Below, one piece after another: positions 39,787 to 48,668 of a stretch of 64,000 bases of DNA (its first letter is position 1; every line of letters begins with the position of its first letter). This DNA comes from Amycolatopsis iheyensis. Its GTDB lineage: Bacteria; Actinomycetota; Actinomycetes; Mycobacteriales; Pseudonocardiaceae. The notes beneath the pieces are model-generated. The model saw only the letters and a list, made by a program, of their open reading frames with translations. It did not search any database and was not told the DNA's origin. The position numbers and the translations under genes were made by a program. The stretch covers positions 62,001-126,000 of the forward strand of contig NZ_JAMXQV010000021.1 of NCBI RefSeq assembly GCF_024703995.1. The letters run 5' to 3'.

Positions 39787-41663
39787 ACCTCACCTGGTGG
39801 CAGGCCGACAACCTGGTGCAGCCGTCCATCCACATCGGACCGGCGAAGCGGCCGCTGCCCGCGGACGTCGCCCGCTCGGTGCTGCGCGTCACCGTCGACA
39901 CCCACCTGCACCTGCCGGACATGTTCGAGATCACGGTCACCGACCGCGCGGCGAGCGCGCACGCGGTGCGGGTGCTGGCGATCGGGACCGAGGTGGCCAT
40001 CGGCGGCGCGGCGCCCGGCCGCCCGGAAGACCCGCGGCTGCTGATGAGCGGCGAGGTGACCGCGATCGAAGCCGAGTACGCCGCCACCGCGTCGATCGTC
40101 TTCCGCGGTTACGCCGAGGACCACCGGCTGCAACGCGCCAAGCGCACCAGGACATTCCTCGACGCGACCGACGCGGACATCGCGCGCAAGATCGCCACCG
40201 AAGCCGGGCTGCCGCTCGGTGTCATCGAGCCGACCCGGGTGACCCACCGGCACGTCGGCCAGGTGAACCAGACCGACTGGGACTTCCTCGTCGGGCGGGC
40301 GGCCGCCATCGGCTACCACGTCGGGGTCACGGCCGGCCGGTTCGAGTTCCGGCCGGCCGCCGAGCGGAGCAAGCCGGTCACGCTGGAGCTCGGCGAGAAC
40401 CTGGTCTCCTTCTCCGCCCGGATCACCGCCGGGAACCTCGCGCCGCGGACGGAGGTCCGGGTGTGGGACCCGCTGGCCGCGCGCGTGGTCAGCGAGCACG
40501 CGGCGCCCGCGGAGACCACGGCCCGGCTGGCCGACGACCCGGCCGCGGTGGCCTCCCGCTTCGCGGGCGTACAGCCGCACGCTCCCCAGGGGGCCGCCTC
40601 CGCGGAGACCACGCCGGCCGGCCCGGCCTCCCGCCTCGCAGGCACCAAGCCGTCCGCAACCTTCGGGCCCGCGCCCGCCGAGCCGGCGACCGTCGTCTCC
40701 GACCGGCCACTGGCCTGGGGCGCGGCGATCGGCGCGGCAGCGAAGCAGGCCGCGGCCGGGCTGTCCGAGCGGATGTCCGACACGTTCGCCGAAGCCGTCG
40801 GCGAAGCGATCGGCGACCCGTGGCTCACCGCCGGGCGGATGGCGCTGGTGCGCGGGGTCGCCGGCCCGTTCGCGGGCACCTGGCTGCTCACCCGCGCGCG
40901 GCACGAGTTCGGCTCCGGCACCTACCGGACCACGTTCGAGGTCAGCGGCCGGCACGACCGGTCGCTGCTCGGGCTGGCCGCGGGAGGCCACGACGGCGTC
41001 GAGCGGATTCCCGGTGTCGTCTGCGGGATCGTCAGCGACCTCAACGACCCGCTGCGCAAGGGCCGCGTGAAGGTGGTCCTCCCCTGGCTCTCGCCGGGTT
41101 ACGAGTCCGACTGGGCCTGCCCGGTGCAGGTGGGCGCCGGGGCGGCGAGCGGCACCGTCTTCCTGCCGGAGGTCGGCGACGAGGTGCTGGTCGGCTTCGA
41201 GTTCGGCGATCCGCGGCGGCCGTACGTGCTCGGCGGGATCGTCAACGACCATAGCCGCGCCGACCTGGGCGGCGAAGCGGTGCGGACCGAAGGCGCCACC
41301 GCGTCGGTAGTGCGCCGGGGCATCGTCGCCCCGTCGGGCTCGCGGCTGCTCTTCCATGACGGCCCTCCCGCCGTCTCCCAGGTCGAGCTCGGCACCGGGA
41401 CCGGCGACCTCACGCTGAAGATCGACCAGCGGGCGGGCACCGTGCTGCTGCGCTGCGACCCCCGGCCACCCGGCAGCGACGCGGCCGCCGGGCGGCTGAC
41501 CATCGAATGCGGCCCCGCCGGGACGATCGACCTGCGCGCCGGGCCGGGCGGGACGGTCACGGTCGACGGTGGCGCCCGGCTCAACCTCAAGGCCCAGGCC
41601 GCGATCGCCATCGAAAGCGCCGGGGTGGTCGAGATCAAGGGAAACCCGATCAAGCTGAACTGA
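39783..41663 (+). CDS. VgrG-like spike protein
   Basis: 626 residues. gp27-like N-terminal domains (VLRVTVDTHLHLPDMFEITV, NQTDWDFLVGRAAAIGYHVG), a Pro/Ala-rich insertion (about 245-330), then a gp5-like OB domain (GIVSDLNDPLRKGRVKVVLPW, GDEVLVGFEFGDPRRPYVLGG) and a C-terminal beta-helix rich in Gly and Val. It forms the trimeric puncturing spike capped by PAAR. GTG start by GTGA overlap with the previous gene. Confidence 0.93.
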   Translation: MNLTWWQADNLVQPSIHIGPAKRPLPADVARSVLRVTVDTHLHLPDMFEITVTDRAASAHAVRVLAIGTEVAIGGAAPGRPEDPRLLMSGEVTAIEAEYAATASIVFRGYAEDHRLQRAKRTRTFLDATDADIARKIATEAGLPLGVIEPTRVTHRHVGQVNQTDWDFLVGRAAAIGYHVGVTAGRFEFRPAAERSKPVTLELGENLVSFSARITAGNLAPRTEVRVWDPLAARVVSEHAAPAETTARLADDPAAVASRFAGVQPHAPQGAASAETTPAGPASRLAGTKPSATFGPAPAEPATVVSDRPLAWGAAIGAAAKQAAAGLSERMSDTFAEAVGEAIGDPWLTAGRMALVRGVAGPFAGTWLLTRARHEFGSGTYRTTFEVSGRHDRSLLGLAAGGHDGVERIPGVVCGIVSDLNDPLRKGRVKVVLPWLSPGYESDWACPVQVGAGAASGTVFLPEVGDEVLVGFEFGDPRRPYVLGGIVNDHSRADLGGEAVRTEGATASVVRRGIVAPSGSRLLFHDGPPAVSQVELGTGTGDLTLKIDQRAGTVLLRCDPRPPGSDAAAGRLTIECGPAGTIDLRAGPGGTVTVDGGARLNLKAQAAIAIESAGVVEIKGNPIKLN

Positions 41664-41671
41664 GGTGTCCG

Positions 41672-42064
41672 ATGAGCGACAGCGGCATCGCCTTCCCCGT
41701 CGGCTTCACGCCGTGGGGCACCATCGCCGTGGCCGAGCGGGTGCGCAAGGTCGAGCAGGCCATGCGGCTGGTCCTGCTGACCTACCCCGGCGAACGGGCA
41801 CGCCGGCCGGACTTCGGCTCCCGGCTGCGCGACTTCGTGTTCGAACCGGTGACCTCGGGCACCGCGGCGCGGCTCGCGGCCGAAGTGCGCCGGGCCCTGG
41901 GCGAGTGGGAGCGGCGCGCCGAGGTGCTCGCCGTCGACGTGGTCCCGGACGAGGCCCGGCCCGGCCTGCTGCACATCGTGATCGGTTACCGGCTGGCCGG
42001 CGCCGACGAACTCCGCGAGCTCGAGCTGCCGTTCCACGCGCTCCCGGAGGGTGGGGTTTCCTGA
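41672..42064 (+). CDS. GPW/gp25-like baseplate wedge protein
   Basis: 130 residues with the gp25 pattern RLVLLTYPGERARRPDFGS and FVFEPVTSGTAARLAAEVRRAL. gp25-family proteins nucleate the sheath at the baseplate. It starts 8 nt after the VgrG stop and overlaps the baseplate J start by 1 nt (TGATG). Confidence 0.93.
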   Translation: MSDSGIAFPVGFTPWGTIAVAERVRKVEQAMRLVLLTYPGERARRPDFGSRLRDFVFEPVTSGTAARLAAEVRRALGEWERRAEVLAVDVVPDEARPGLLHIVIGYRLAGADELRELELPFHALPEGGVS

Positions 42065-43995
42065 TGCCGCTGCCGACGCCCGACCTCGACGACCGCCGCT
42101 ACGCCGACCTGGTCCGCGACGCGCTGCGGCTGGTGCGCCGGTCCTGTCCGGAGTGGACGGACCACACCGCGGCCGACCCCGGGGTGACGCTGGTGGAAGC
42201 GTTCGCGGCGATGACCGAGCAGCTGCTGTCCCGGCTGAACCGGGTGCCCGACCGGCTGCACGTCAAGTTCCTCGACCTGATCGGGCTCCGGCTGGTGCCG
42301 CCGACACCGGCGCGCGTGCCCCTGACGTTCTGGCTGTCCAGCCCGGCGAAGGCGGCGGTGACGGTCCCGCGCGGGACGGAGGCGGGCACCGCGCGCACCG
42401 AGGCGGCCGAGCCGGTCGTCTTCACCACCACCGAGACACTGACGCTGTCGCCGTGTTCGGTGACCGCGGTGCGCACGCGGGAAAGCGGTGCCGCGGAAAG
42501 CGCCGGCCGGGCCGCTTCCGGCGAGTTCCCGGCGTTTTCCCAGCCGCCGCGGGCCGGGGACGAGCTGCTGGTGGGTCTCGACCGCGCGGCACCCGGCTGC
42601 GCCGTGCGGCTCGACTTCACCGGCCGGACCGAAGGGCTCGGGGTCGCGCCGGCCGATCCGCCGCTGGCGTGGGAAGCGTGGACCGGTGACGGCTGGGCGC
42701 CGTGCGCGGTCGGCAGCGACACCACCGGCGGCCTCAACCGCGACGGCGCGGTGGTCGTGCACGTACCGGCCGGGCACCGCACGGACCTGGTCGACGGCGC
42801 GCTCGCCGGGTGGCTGCGGGCCCGGGTGCTCGCAGCCGGGGAAGGCCGGTCGTACTACACCGCGTCGCCGGTGGTCGGGCGGCTCGGCGCGAGCACGGTC
42901 GGCGGCACCGTCGACGCGGTGCACGCGGAACTGGTCTTCGACGAGGTGCTCGGCGCCGCCACCGGTGTCGCGGGCCAGGTGTTCGCGGTGCGCACGCGCC
43001 CCTTGCTGGCCGGGCTTGGCAGCCCGGTGGTTGAGGTCGGCACCGACGACGGCTGGCAGGAGTGGACCGAAGTGGACGACTTCGCCGACAGCGGCCCGGA
43101 AGACCGGCACTTCCGGCTCGACGCGGCCCTCGGCGAGGTCTCCTTCGGCCCGGTCGTGCGCGAGTCGGACGGCGGCCTGCGGTGGCACGGCGCGGTGCCG
43201 GCCGAGGGTGCGGCCGTCCGCCTGAGCGGCCACGCGACCGGCGGCGGTTCGGCGGGCAACCTGCCGCGTTCGGCGATCAGCGTGCTGAAGTCGTCGGTGC
43301 CGTTCGTGTCCGCCGTCGAAAACCGCGAGGCCGCACACGGCGGCACCGACGGCGAGACGCTCGAGGAGGCCCGCGGCCGCGCTCCCCTGCTGTTGCGGAC
43401 CCGCGCCCGCGCCGTCACGGCGGAAGACTACGAAGCGCTGGCCGCGCAAGCGGTTCCGGAGGCCGCGCGGGTGCGGTGCGTCGCCGCCGGCGGGGTGGTC
43501 AAGGTGCTCGTCGTCCCGGTGGCGGCCCAGGAGTCCGGGCGGATCGCGTTCGCGGACCTGGTGCCGCCGCCCGCGTTGCTGGACCGGCTCGCGCGGAAGC
43601 TCGACGAGGTCCGGTTGATCGGCACCCGCGTCTCGGTCGAGCCGCCGCGCTACCGCGGCGTGACGGTGGTGGCCCGCCTGACCGCGCGGCCGCGAGCCGA
43701 CCGGCGGCAGGCGCACGACGACGCGCTCGACGCGCTGTACCGGTACCTGAACCCGCTCCCCGGCGGCGGGCCTGACGGCCAAGGCTGGCCGTTCGGGCGT
43801 TCGGTGCGCACCGGCGACGTCTACGGCGTGCTGCAGGCCGTCCGCGGCGTGGAGTTCGTCGAGGACGTGCGTCTGTTCACCGCCGACCCGGTGCTCGGCG
43901 AGCGCGGCTCGGAGCAGCAGAACGTCACGGTCGAGCCGGACAGCTTGATTTTCTCGTTCGACCACCAGGTGCGCGTGGAGGAACACGGATGCTGA
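42064..43995 (+). CDS. Baseplate J-like wedge protein
   Basis: 643 residues. The N-terminus DLDDRRYADLVRDALRLVRR and WTDHTAADPGVTLVEAFAAMTE is typical of CIS gpJ-like proteins; the central beta-rich region contains ATGGGSAGNLP and the C-terminal wedge LRTRARAVTAEDYEALA. It builds the baseplate ring. Overlaps the zinc-ribbon gene by 7 nt. Confidence 0.93.
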   Translation: MPLPTPDLDDRRYADLVRDALRLVRRSCPEWTDHTAADPGVTLVEAFAAMTEQLLSRLNRVPDRLHVKFLDLIGLRLVPPTPARVPLTFWLSSPAKAAVTVPRGTEAGTARTEAAEPVVFTTTETLTLSPCSVTAVRTRESGAAESAGRAASGEFPAFSQPPRAGDELLVGLDRAAPGCAVRLDFTGRTEGLGVAPADPPLAWEAWTGDGWAPCAVGSDTTGGLNRDGAVVVHVPAGHRTDLVDGALAGWLRARVLAAGEGRSYYTASPVVGRLGASTVGGTVDAVHAELVFDEVLGAATGVAGQVFAVRTRPLLAGLGSPVVEVGTDDGWQEWTEVDDFADSGPEDRHFRLDAALGEVSFGPVVRESDGGLRWHGAVPAEGAAVRLSGHATGGGSAGNLPRSAISVLKSSVPFVSAVENREAAHGGTDGETLEEARGRAPLLLRTRARAVTAEDYEALAAQAVPEAARVRCVAAGGVVKVLVVPVAAQESGRIAFADLVPPPALLDRLARKLDEVRLIGTRVSVEPPRYRGVTVVARLTARPRADRRQAHDDALDALYRYLNPLPGGGPDGQGWPFGRSVRTGDVYGVLQAVRGVEFVEDVRLFTADPVLGERGSEQQNVTVEPDSLIFSFDHQVRVEEHGC

Positions 43996-45569
43996 TCTGC
44001 GGAGGTTGCGGGCACCACAACGCGGACCGGGACACCTTTTGCGGCGCCTGCGGGCAGTTCCTCGAATGGGACGGTAAGCGGGTCAAGGTCGAGGTTGCGC
44101 CTGAGGTGGTGAAACAGGCCGAGGCAGAGGCGGAGGCGAGGCCTGGGTTTCTGACGCGGCTGCAGCGTGCGGCGCAGGAGCTGGCCGGTGGGCCGCCGTT
44201 GCCTGGGCTGGAAGGTGCGAAGAAGCCTGCGCCGGGTGGGGGCGGTGGGGTGGCGGGTGGTGCTTCGGGACCGCCGCCGGGGATGCCGCCCGGGCTCCCA
44301 CCGGGGATGCCACCCGGCATGCCGCCCGGGATGCCGCCAGGCATGCCACCGGGCCCACCGCCCGGGATGCCCCCGGGAATGCCGCCAGGCATGCCCCCGG
44401 GCGCACCACCTGGGAAGCCGCCGGGGATGCCTCCGGGTCTGCCGCCTGGCATGCCTCCCGGGATGCCCGCGGGCTTACCGCCCGGCCTTCCTCCGGGCCC
44501 CTCGGCGGGCATGGCGGCTCTGCCCGGCGATCCAGCCGATTTCCCCGGCTCACCGGGTGGTTCGGCGGATCTGCCGGATTCCCCGGCGGACTTGCCCGGC
44601 CTACGAGGACCGGCCGGCCTCCCCGACCACCCGGCCGACCTGCCCGACCACCCCGACCCACGAGTGCCCGCCGACCTCCCCACCGGTCTGGAACGCCACC
44701 TCGCGGTACCGGTCGTCGAGACCGAACCCGCCGAACTCACGCCCCAGCCCGCGCGAGTCCGAACCACCCCGATAACCAGGACTCCACCGAAGACACGCCC
44801 ACGACCGGGCGAACTCATCTGCGGCGAGTGCGGCGAGGGGAACCCGGCGCACCGCAAGTTCTGCCGGCGCTGCGGCGACTCACTCGCCACCGCCGTCGTC
44901 GCCCGGCGACCGTGGTGGCGGCGGATCCTGCCGCACCATCGGGTGCGGAAGGCGGGGAGCCGCCCGTCTCGGCCGGGCGACGGGCGGGGCCGGCGCGCCG
45001 CGACCACCGCCGTCCGGCGGGTCCGGGCCGCGGTCGGGGTGGCCGTGCTGGTGGGCGGGCTCGTCGTCGGGTTCTACCCGCCGGCGCGGACTGCCGCCCT
45101 GCACCAGCTGGACGCGCTCCGCCAGCGGGTCCTCGACCTCGCCGGGACCGCGCTCGGTCCGGTTCGTCCGGCCACTGTGGACGGTCCCGTCGCCGCGCCG
45201 GACCACCCGCCCAAGGCCGTCTTCGACACGTTCAAGAACACCTACTGGACCGCGGTGTGGGCGGAGGGGGCCAAGCCGGCGCTGGTCGTGCGGCTGGGCA
45301 GCCCGGTGGCGCTGCGCAAGGTCATCGTGACCAACGGGGCGAGCGACGCGTTCGCCGCGCACGCCCGGCCCGCCACCCTCGAATTCTCCTACTCCAACGA
45401 GAAGTCCGACATCGTCGCGGTGGCGGACAGCCCGCAGCCGCAGGAGCTGACGCTGGCCAACGCGGTCGGCGTCACCGGGCTGAAGATCACCGTGCTCGCC
45501 GTCCACCCGGCGCAGGACGCCAAGGACCTCGCCCTTTCCGAGCTCGAACTGTTCGGCGTCGGCGGCTGA
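43989..45569 (+). CDS. Zinc-ribbon, (PPGM)n, transmembrane, discoidin-like protein
   Basis: 526 residues in a modular order: a zinc ribbon (Cys4, 7, 18, 21); a highly repetitive PPGMPPGMPPG segment (about 95-175); an acidic Pro/Asp-rich stretch; a second zinc ribbon (about 279-296, CGEC...CRRC); basic residues; one transmembrane helix (about 346-363); and a C-terminal discoidin/NADase-type glycan-binding-like domain (about 405-526; VFDTFKNTYWTAVW, LRKVIVTNGAS). Zinc-ribbon membrane proteins occur in actinobacterial CIS loci. It could hold the particle at the membrane and sense the outside. Function inferred. Confidence 0.75.
   Translation: MLICGGCGHHNADRDTFCGACGQFLEWDGKRVKVEVAPEVVKQAEAEAEARPGFLTRLQRAAQELAGGPPLPGLEGAKKPAPGGGGGVAGGASGPPPGMPPGLPPGMPPGMPPGMPPGMPPGPPPGMPPGMPPGMPPGAPPGKPPGMPPGLPPGMPPGMPAGLPPGLPPGPSAGMAALPGDPADFPGSPGGSADLPDSPADLPGLRGPAGLPDHPADLPDHPDPRVPADLPTGLERHLAVPVVETEPAELTPQPARVRTTPITRTPPKTRPRPGELICGECGEGNPAHRKFCRRCGDSLATAVVARRPWWRRILPHHRVRKAGSRPSRPGDGRGRRAATTAVRRVRAAVGVAVLVGGLVVGFYPPARTAALHQLDALRQRVLDLAGTALGPVRPATVDGPVAAPDHPPKAVFDTFKNTYWTAVWAEGAKPALVVRLGSPVALRKVIVTNGASDAFAAHARPATLEFSYSNEKSDIVAVADSPQPQELTLANAVGVTGLKITVLAVHPAQDAKDLALSELELFGVGG
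44270..44510 (+). repeat. Intragenic GGNATGCCNCC-type repeats coding (PPGM)n
   Basis: A run of in-frame 12-bp units, with some PPGL, PPGA and PPGK variants, encodes the collagen-like PPGM tract. Such DNA is prone to slippage, so length variation is expected. Confidence 0.75.
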
Positions 45570-45588
45570 CGCAGAAAGGAGCGGCACC

Positions 45589-46119
45589 ATGCGCGGCACC
45601 CCGTCCGGGCTCGGCACCCCGAGCCCGCTGGGCGCGACCCTGCCCGCGGTGTTCCAGGACGACGCCGTGGTGATGCTGCTCGCCGACGCGCTCGACCAGG
45701 TGCTGGCCCCGGTGTTCGCCGTGCTCGACTGCCTGCCGGGCTACCTGGATCCGGCGCTGGCTCCCGACGACTTCCTCGCCTGGCTGGCGGGGTGGGTCGG
45801 CACCGAGCTGGACCCGGCTTGGCCGGCGGCCCGGCGCCGGGCTGTGGTCGCCGCAGCGGCCGGGCTGCACCGCGTCCGCGGCACGGTGGCCGGCCTGCGC
45901 GCCCACCTGGAGACGGCGACCGGTGGCCGCGTCGAAATCACCGACAGCGGCGGGACGGCGTGGTCGCCGACGCCGACCGGCCCCGCCGAGGAGCGGGCAC
46001 CCGAACTGACCGTCGTGGTGACCGGCGGTTCGCTGGACGCCGCCGCGGTCGACGCGCTCGTCGCCGCGGCCAAGCCCGCGCACGTCCGGCACCACGTCGA
46101 GGTCACCGACGCGACGTGA
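45589..46119 (+). CDS. Phage tail protein I-like baseplate protein
   Basis: 176 residues. FQDDAVVMLLADALDQVLAP, LDCLPGYLDPALAPDDFLAW and GLHRVRGTVAGLRAHLETATG are typical of P2 gpI/CIS tail protein I, a baseplate component that connects fibres or wedges. It is the last gene of the structural operon, 19 bp after the zinc-ribbon gene. Its last codons and stop are repeated twice more downstream in an 87-bp tandem array. Confidence 0.88.
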   Translation: MRGTPSGLGTPSPLGATLPAVFQDDAVVMLLADALDQVLAPVFAVLDCLPGYLDPALAPDDFLAWLAGWVGTELDPAWPAARRRAVVAAAAGLHRVRGTVAGLRAHLETATGGRVEITDSGGTAWSPTPTGPAEERAPELTVVVTGGSLDAAAVDALVAAAKPAHVRHHVEVTDAT

Positions 46120-46306
46120 ACCCCGGCGGCGGTCAGCAGCACGTCGACCGCGGCCGCCACCACCGCCAAGCCCACGCACCACGTCGAGGTCACCGACGCG
46201 ACGTGAACCCCGGCGGCGGTCAGCGGCAGCTCCACCGCGGCCACCACCACCGCCAAGCCCACGCACCACGTCGAGGTCACCGACGCGACGTGAACCCCGG
46301 CGGCTG
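46069..46306. repeat. 87-bp tandem repeat at a convergent gene junction
   Basis: The end of the tail protein I gene, including the stop, occurs three times with a period of exactly 87 bp (ACGTGAACCCCGGCGG starting at 46114, 46201 and 46288). The last copy supplies the final codons (GFTSRR) and stop of the convergent beta-propeller gene. 87 bp equals 29 codons. Confidence 0.9.
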
Positions 46307-48487
46307 ATACGTACCCGGCTGGACCAGCACCGACGTCCGCGCAGTCAGCGGCACGTCGACCGCGGTCGCCACCAGCGGCACCGTGCCGACATCGGTGTGC
46401 GCCGGCACGAGCACGGCCGTGCCGAACACTCCGGCCGGATCCGTGCGCGCGACCGTCGTGACCCCGCCGAAGAGCACAGTCAGCTCGCGCGAGACAGGGA
46501 ACCCGGCACCGGCCACCTGGATGACGCGACGCGGCCTCGCCACCGCCGGCGACGCGGTCACCGTCGGCGTGTTTCCCTCATCCCGCAACGGAACCATCCG
46601 GGAAAGCTCCGGCGGCGACGCGCGCACCAGCAACGCCGCGGTCCGCGGTCCCGCGCCGCGTGGGGTGGCCGCCACCTCGACCGTGCAGGAGCCGCCCGGC
46701 GCCAGCGTGGTGTGCGCGCACGTCGTCGCCGTGACGCGGAAGTCCTCGGCGGCGAACCGGGGGCCGGCGGCGATCGAGACGTCGCCGAGTGCGATCGGCA
46801 CCCCGCCGGTGCTGCCGATCCGGACCGTCCGGGACCCGGCCGGAGACAGCGCGGGCACCGGACCGCCGAAGCCGAGTGACGCCGGTTCGGCGGTCAGCCC
46901 GCCGAGCGGCTCCCCCGCGTTCCCGGTGAGTGCCACCGAGACCGGCGTCCCACCCGCCACGATCCGCAGCTCCGCGTCCTTCCGGCCCGGCGACGCCGGC
47001 CGGAAGGAGACCGCCACCAGGCACGACCCGGTTTCGTACAGGGTGGCGCCGGCGCACGTCTGGGCAGTGACCGTGAAGTCCGGCCCCGCCACCGTCACCT
47101 CCCCCACGGCGAGCGGGCCGAAACCACTGTGCTGCAACGAGAGAGTGCGGTCGGCGGGCTCCCCCGCCGTGACCGCGCCGAAGTCGGTGGCGGGCGCGGT
47201 GAGCGTGGGCCGGAACGCCCGCGCGAACACCGCGCCCGCGCAGCACCCGGGCCGCCCCGCGACCAGATCGTCGGCGGCGGAGGCGAACACCGCCACCGAG
47301 CCGTCGCCGGACAGCGCGGGCCCGGAACTCGGGCCGTCAGCCGGGCACGTGCCACAGGCACCGGCCGACGGGGACGCAAGTTCGTCGGGCAGGCGATCGA
47401 GACCGGCGCTCTCCCGCTCGGTGTCCACGATCAGATCGCGCACGACGACGGCGCCCGCGCTCAGGCCCGTCAGGTACCGCCCGTCCGCCGACAGCGCCGG
47501 CGAGCCGACGACGGCCGCGACCCGGACTCGCGGCGGCGAACCGCGTTCGACGGTGACCACCCGGGTCGTGCCGTCCGGTGCCCGCTGCTCGAACGCGATC
47601 AGCCGGCCGTCACCGGAGACCGACGGGCGCGAGGCGTCACCGGACGCGGGGACGTCGACGCGGCTCGTCGCGGCGGTGGCGATGTCATACTCCCACACCG
47701 AAGTCGTCCGGTTCGGACAGTCGCAAGAGGCCTGGCTGAAGGCGACGAGGGCGCCGTCGGCGGATACTCGAGGCCGGTCTCCCGGCGCCGGCCGCACGTA
47801 CGCCGTCCGGTCGGGCGGAGTCAGGCGACCCGCCGGGTCTTTCGCGAGCCGCGCCACGACGACGGCCCGCGGCTCGCCCGGCATCGTCTCGGTCCAGGCG
47901 ACGGTCGTGCCGTCGCCGGAGATGTCCGGCTGCTCGTCGAGGTTCGCGTCCGGGCGTCCCAGCGGCACGTACCGGTAGTCCATCCCGCCGTCGGGGCGGA
48001 GTTCGTCGAAGACGCCGTCACCGTCCGGATCGCGGTCGGCGACGACGATGTGCGGCCGGAAGCCGTCGTAGCCGTCGGGGATGTTGGTCGCGGCGGTTTC
48101 GAAGGCGACGTACCGGCCGTCGGCCGAAATGGCCGCGTGCCCGCTGTCGCCGTTGGGCGCGGCTTCGAAAGCCGAGGCCGAGAACGCGGCGAAGGAGTAA
48201 ATCGGGTAACCGCGGCTGATCAGCACGGTGCGGCCGGGTGCCCACCGGTCCCGGACGTACACATCGGACAGTTCGTCCGTCGTGACGAGCGGGTCCAAGG
48301 CGTCGCGGGAACTGAACGCCACGTACCGGCCGCTCGCCGACACGGCCGGGTCGGCGCCGGTCCCGGAAACGCCGTTGTCCGCGACGGAAAGCACCTCCGT
48401 GCCGCCCGGGGACACCGCACCCCACGCGGCCACCTGCCCGGCGGCCAACGCGCTCGCCACCACGAGCGCGACCGATCGGCGTGTCAT
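46277..48487 (-). CDS. Secreted TolB-like beta-propeller protein with Ig-like (choice-of-anchor D) domains
   Basis: 736 residues. A signal peptide (1-25) precedes a WD40/TolB-type propeller (about 35-370) with repeated SADGRYVAF motifs and two to three ASPM-SPD-2-Hydin-type domains (about 375-640; PATDFGAVTAGEPADRTLSL, GSCTVEVAATPRGAG), then a final Ig-like region. It is probably extracellular and protein- or glycan-binding. It lies inside the injection locus, convergent with tail protein I and divergent from the COG1470-like gene, and its promoter carries the shared locus motif, so co-regulation is likely. Its C-terminus lies in the 87-bp repeat. Confidence 0.8.
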   Translation of the reverse strand: MTRRSVALVVASALAAGQVAAWGAVSPGGTEVLSVADNGVSGTGADPAVSASGRYVAFSSRDALDPLVTTDELSDVYVRDRWAPGRTVLISRGYPIYSFAAFSASAFEAAPNGDSGHAAISADGRYVAFETAATNIPDGYDGFRPHIVVADRDPDGDGVFDELRPDGGMDYRYVPLGRPDANLDEQPDISGDGTTVAWTETMPGEPRAVVVARLAKDPAGRLTPPDRTAYVRPAPGDRPRVSADGALVAFSQASCDCPNRTTSVWEYDIATAATSRVDVPASGDASRPSVSGDGRLIAFEQRAPDGTTRVVTVERGSPPRVRVAAVVGSPALSADGRYLTGLSAGAVVVRDLIVDTERESAGLDRLPDELASPSAGACGTCPADGPSSGPALSGDGSVAVFASAADDLVAGRPGCCAGAVFARAFRPTLTAPATDFGAVTAGEPADRTLSLQHSGFGPLAVGEVTVAGPDFTVTAQTCAGATLYETGSCLVAVSFRPASPGRKDAELRIVAGGTPVSVALTGNAGEPLGGLTAEPASLGFGGPVPALSPAGSRTVRIGSTGGVPIALGDVSIAAGPRFAAEDFRVTATTCAHTTLAPGGSCTVEVAATPRGAGPRTAALLVRASPPELSRMVPLRDEGNTPTVTASPAVARPRRVIQVAGAGFPVSRELTVLFGGVTTVARTDPAGVFGTAVLVPAHTDVGTVPLVATAVDVPLTARTSVLVQPGTYQPPGFTSRR

Positions 48488-48583
48488 CGTGCGCACCGGA
48501 GCGCTCCCCTCGACGGTGGCTCCGATGCTATTCCCGCGGGCGGCGCCGCGAGGGCACCCGTTCCCGCCGCCGGGCCCGGTTGC

Positions 48584-48602
48584 GTTGCCCCATCGGGTAA
48601 GC
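48584..48602 (-). promoter_or_regulatory. Shared injection-locus motif, copy 2
   Basis: Read on the minus strand: GCTTACCCGATGGGGCAAC, matching the motif upstream of the sheath gene at 18 of 19 bases, about 97 bp upstream of the beta-propeller ATG. It also lies about 67 bp from the divergent COG1470-like gene. Confidence 0.65.
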
Positions 48603-48668
48603 GCGGCTGCCCGCGCCGGTACCCGCGCACTTCTGGGGTGGCGCCCCGCACGCGGCGAGACTGGCCGC

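Noticed and set aside
46069..46306. CRISPR-like array
   Set aside because: Whole 87-bp units repeat without variable spacers and include coding sequence and a stop codon.
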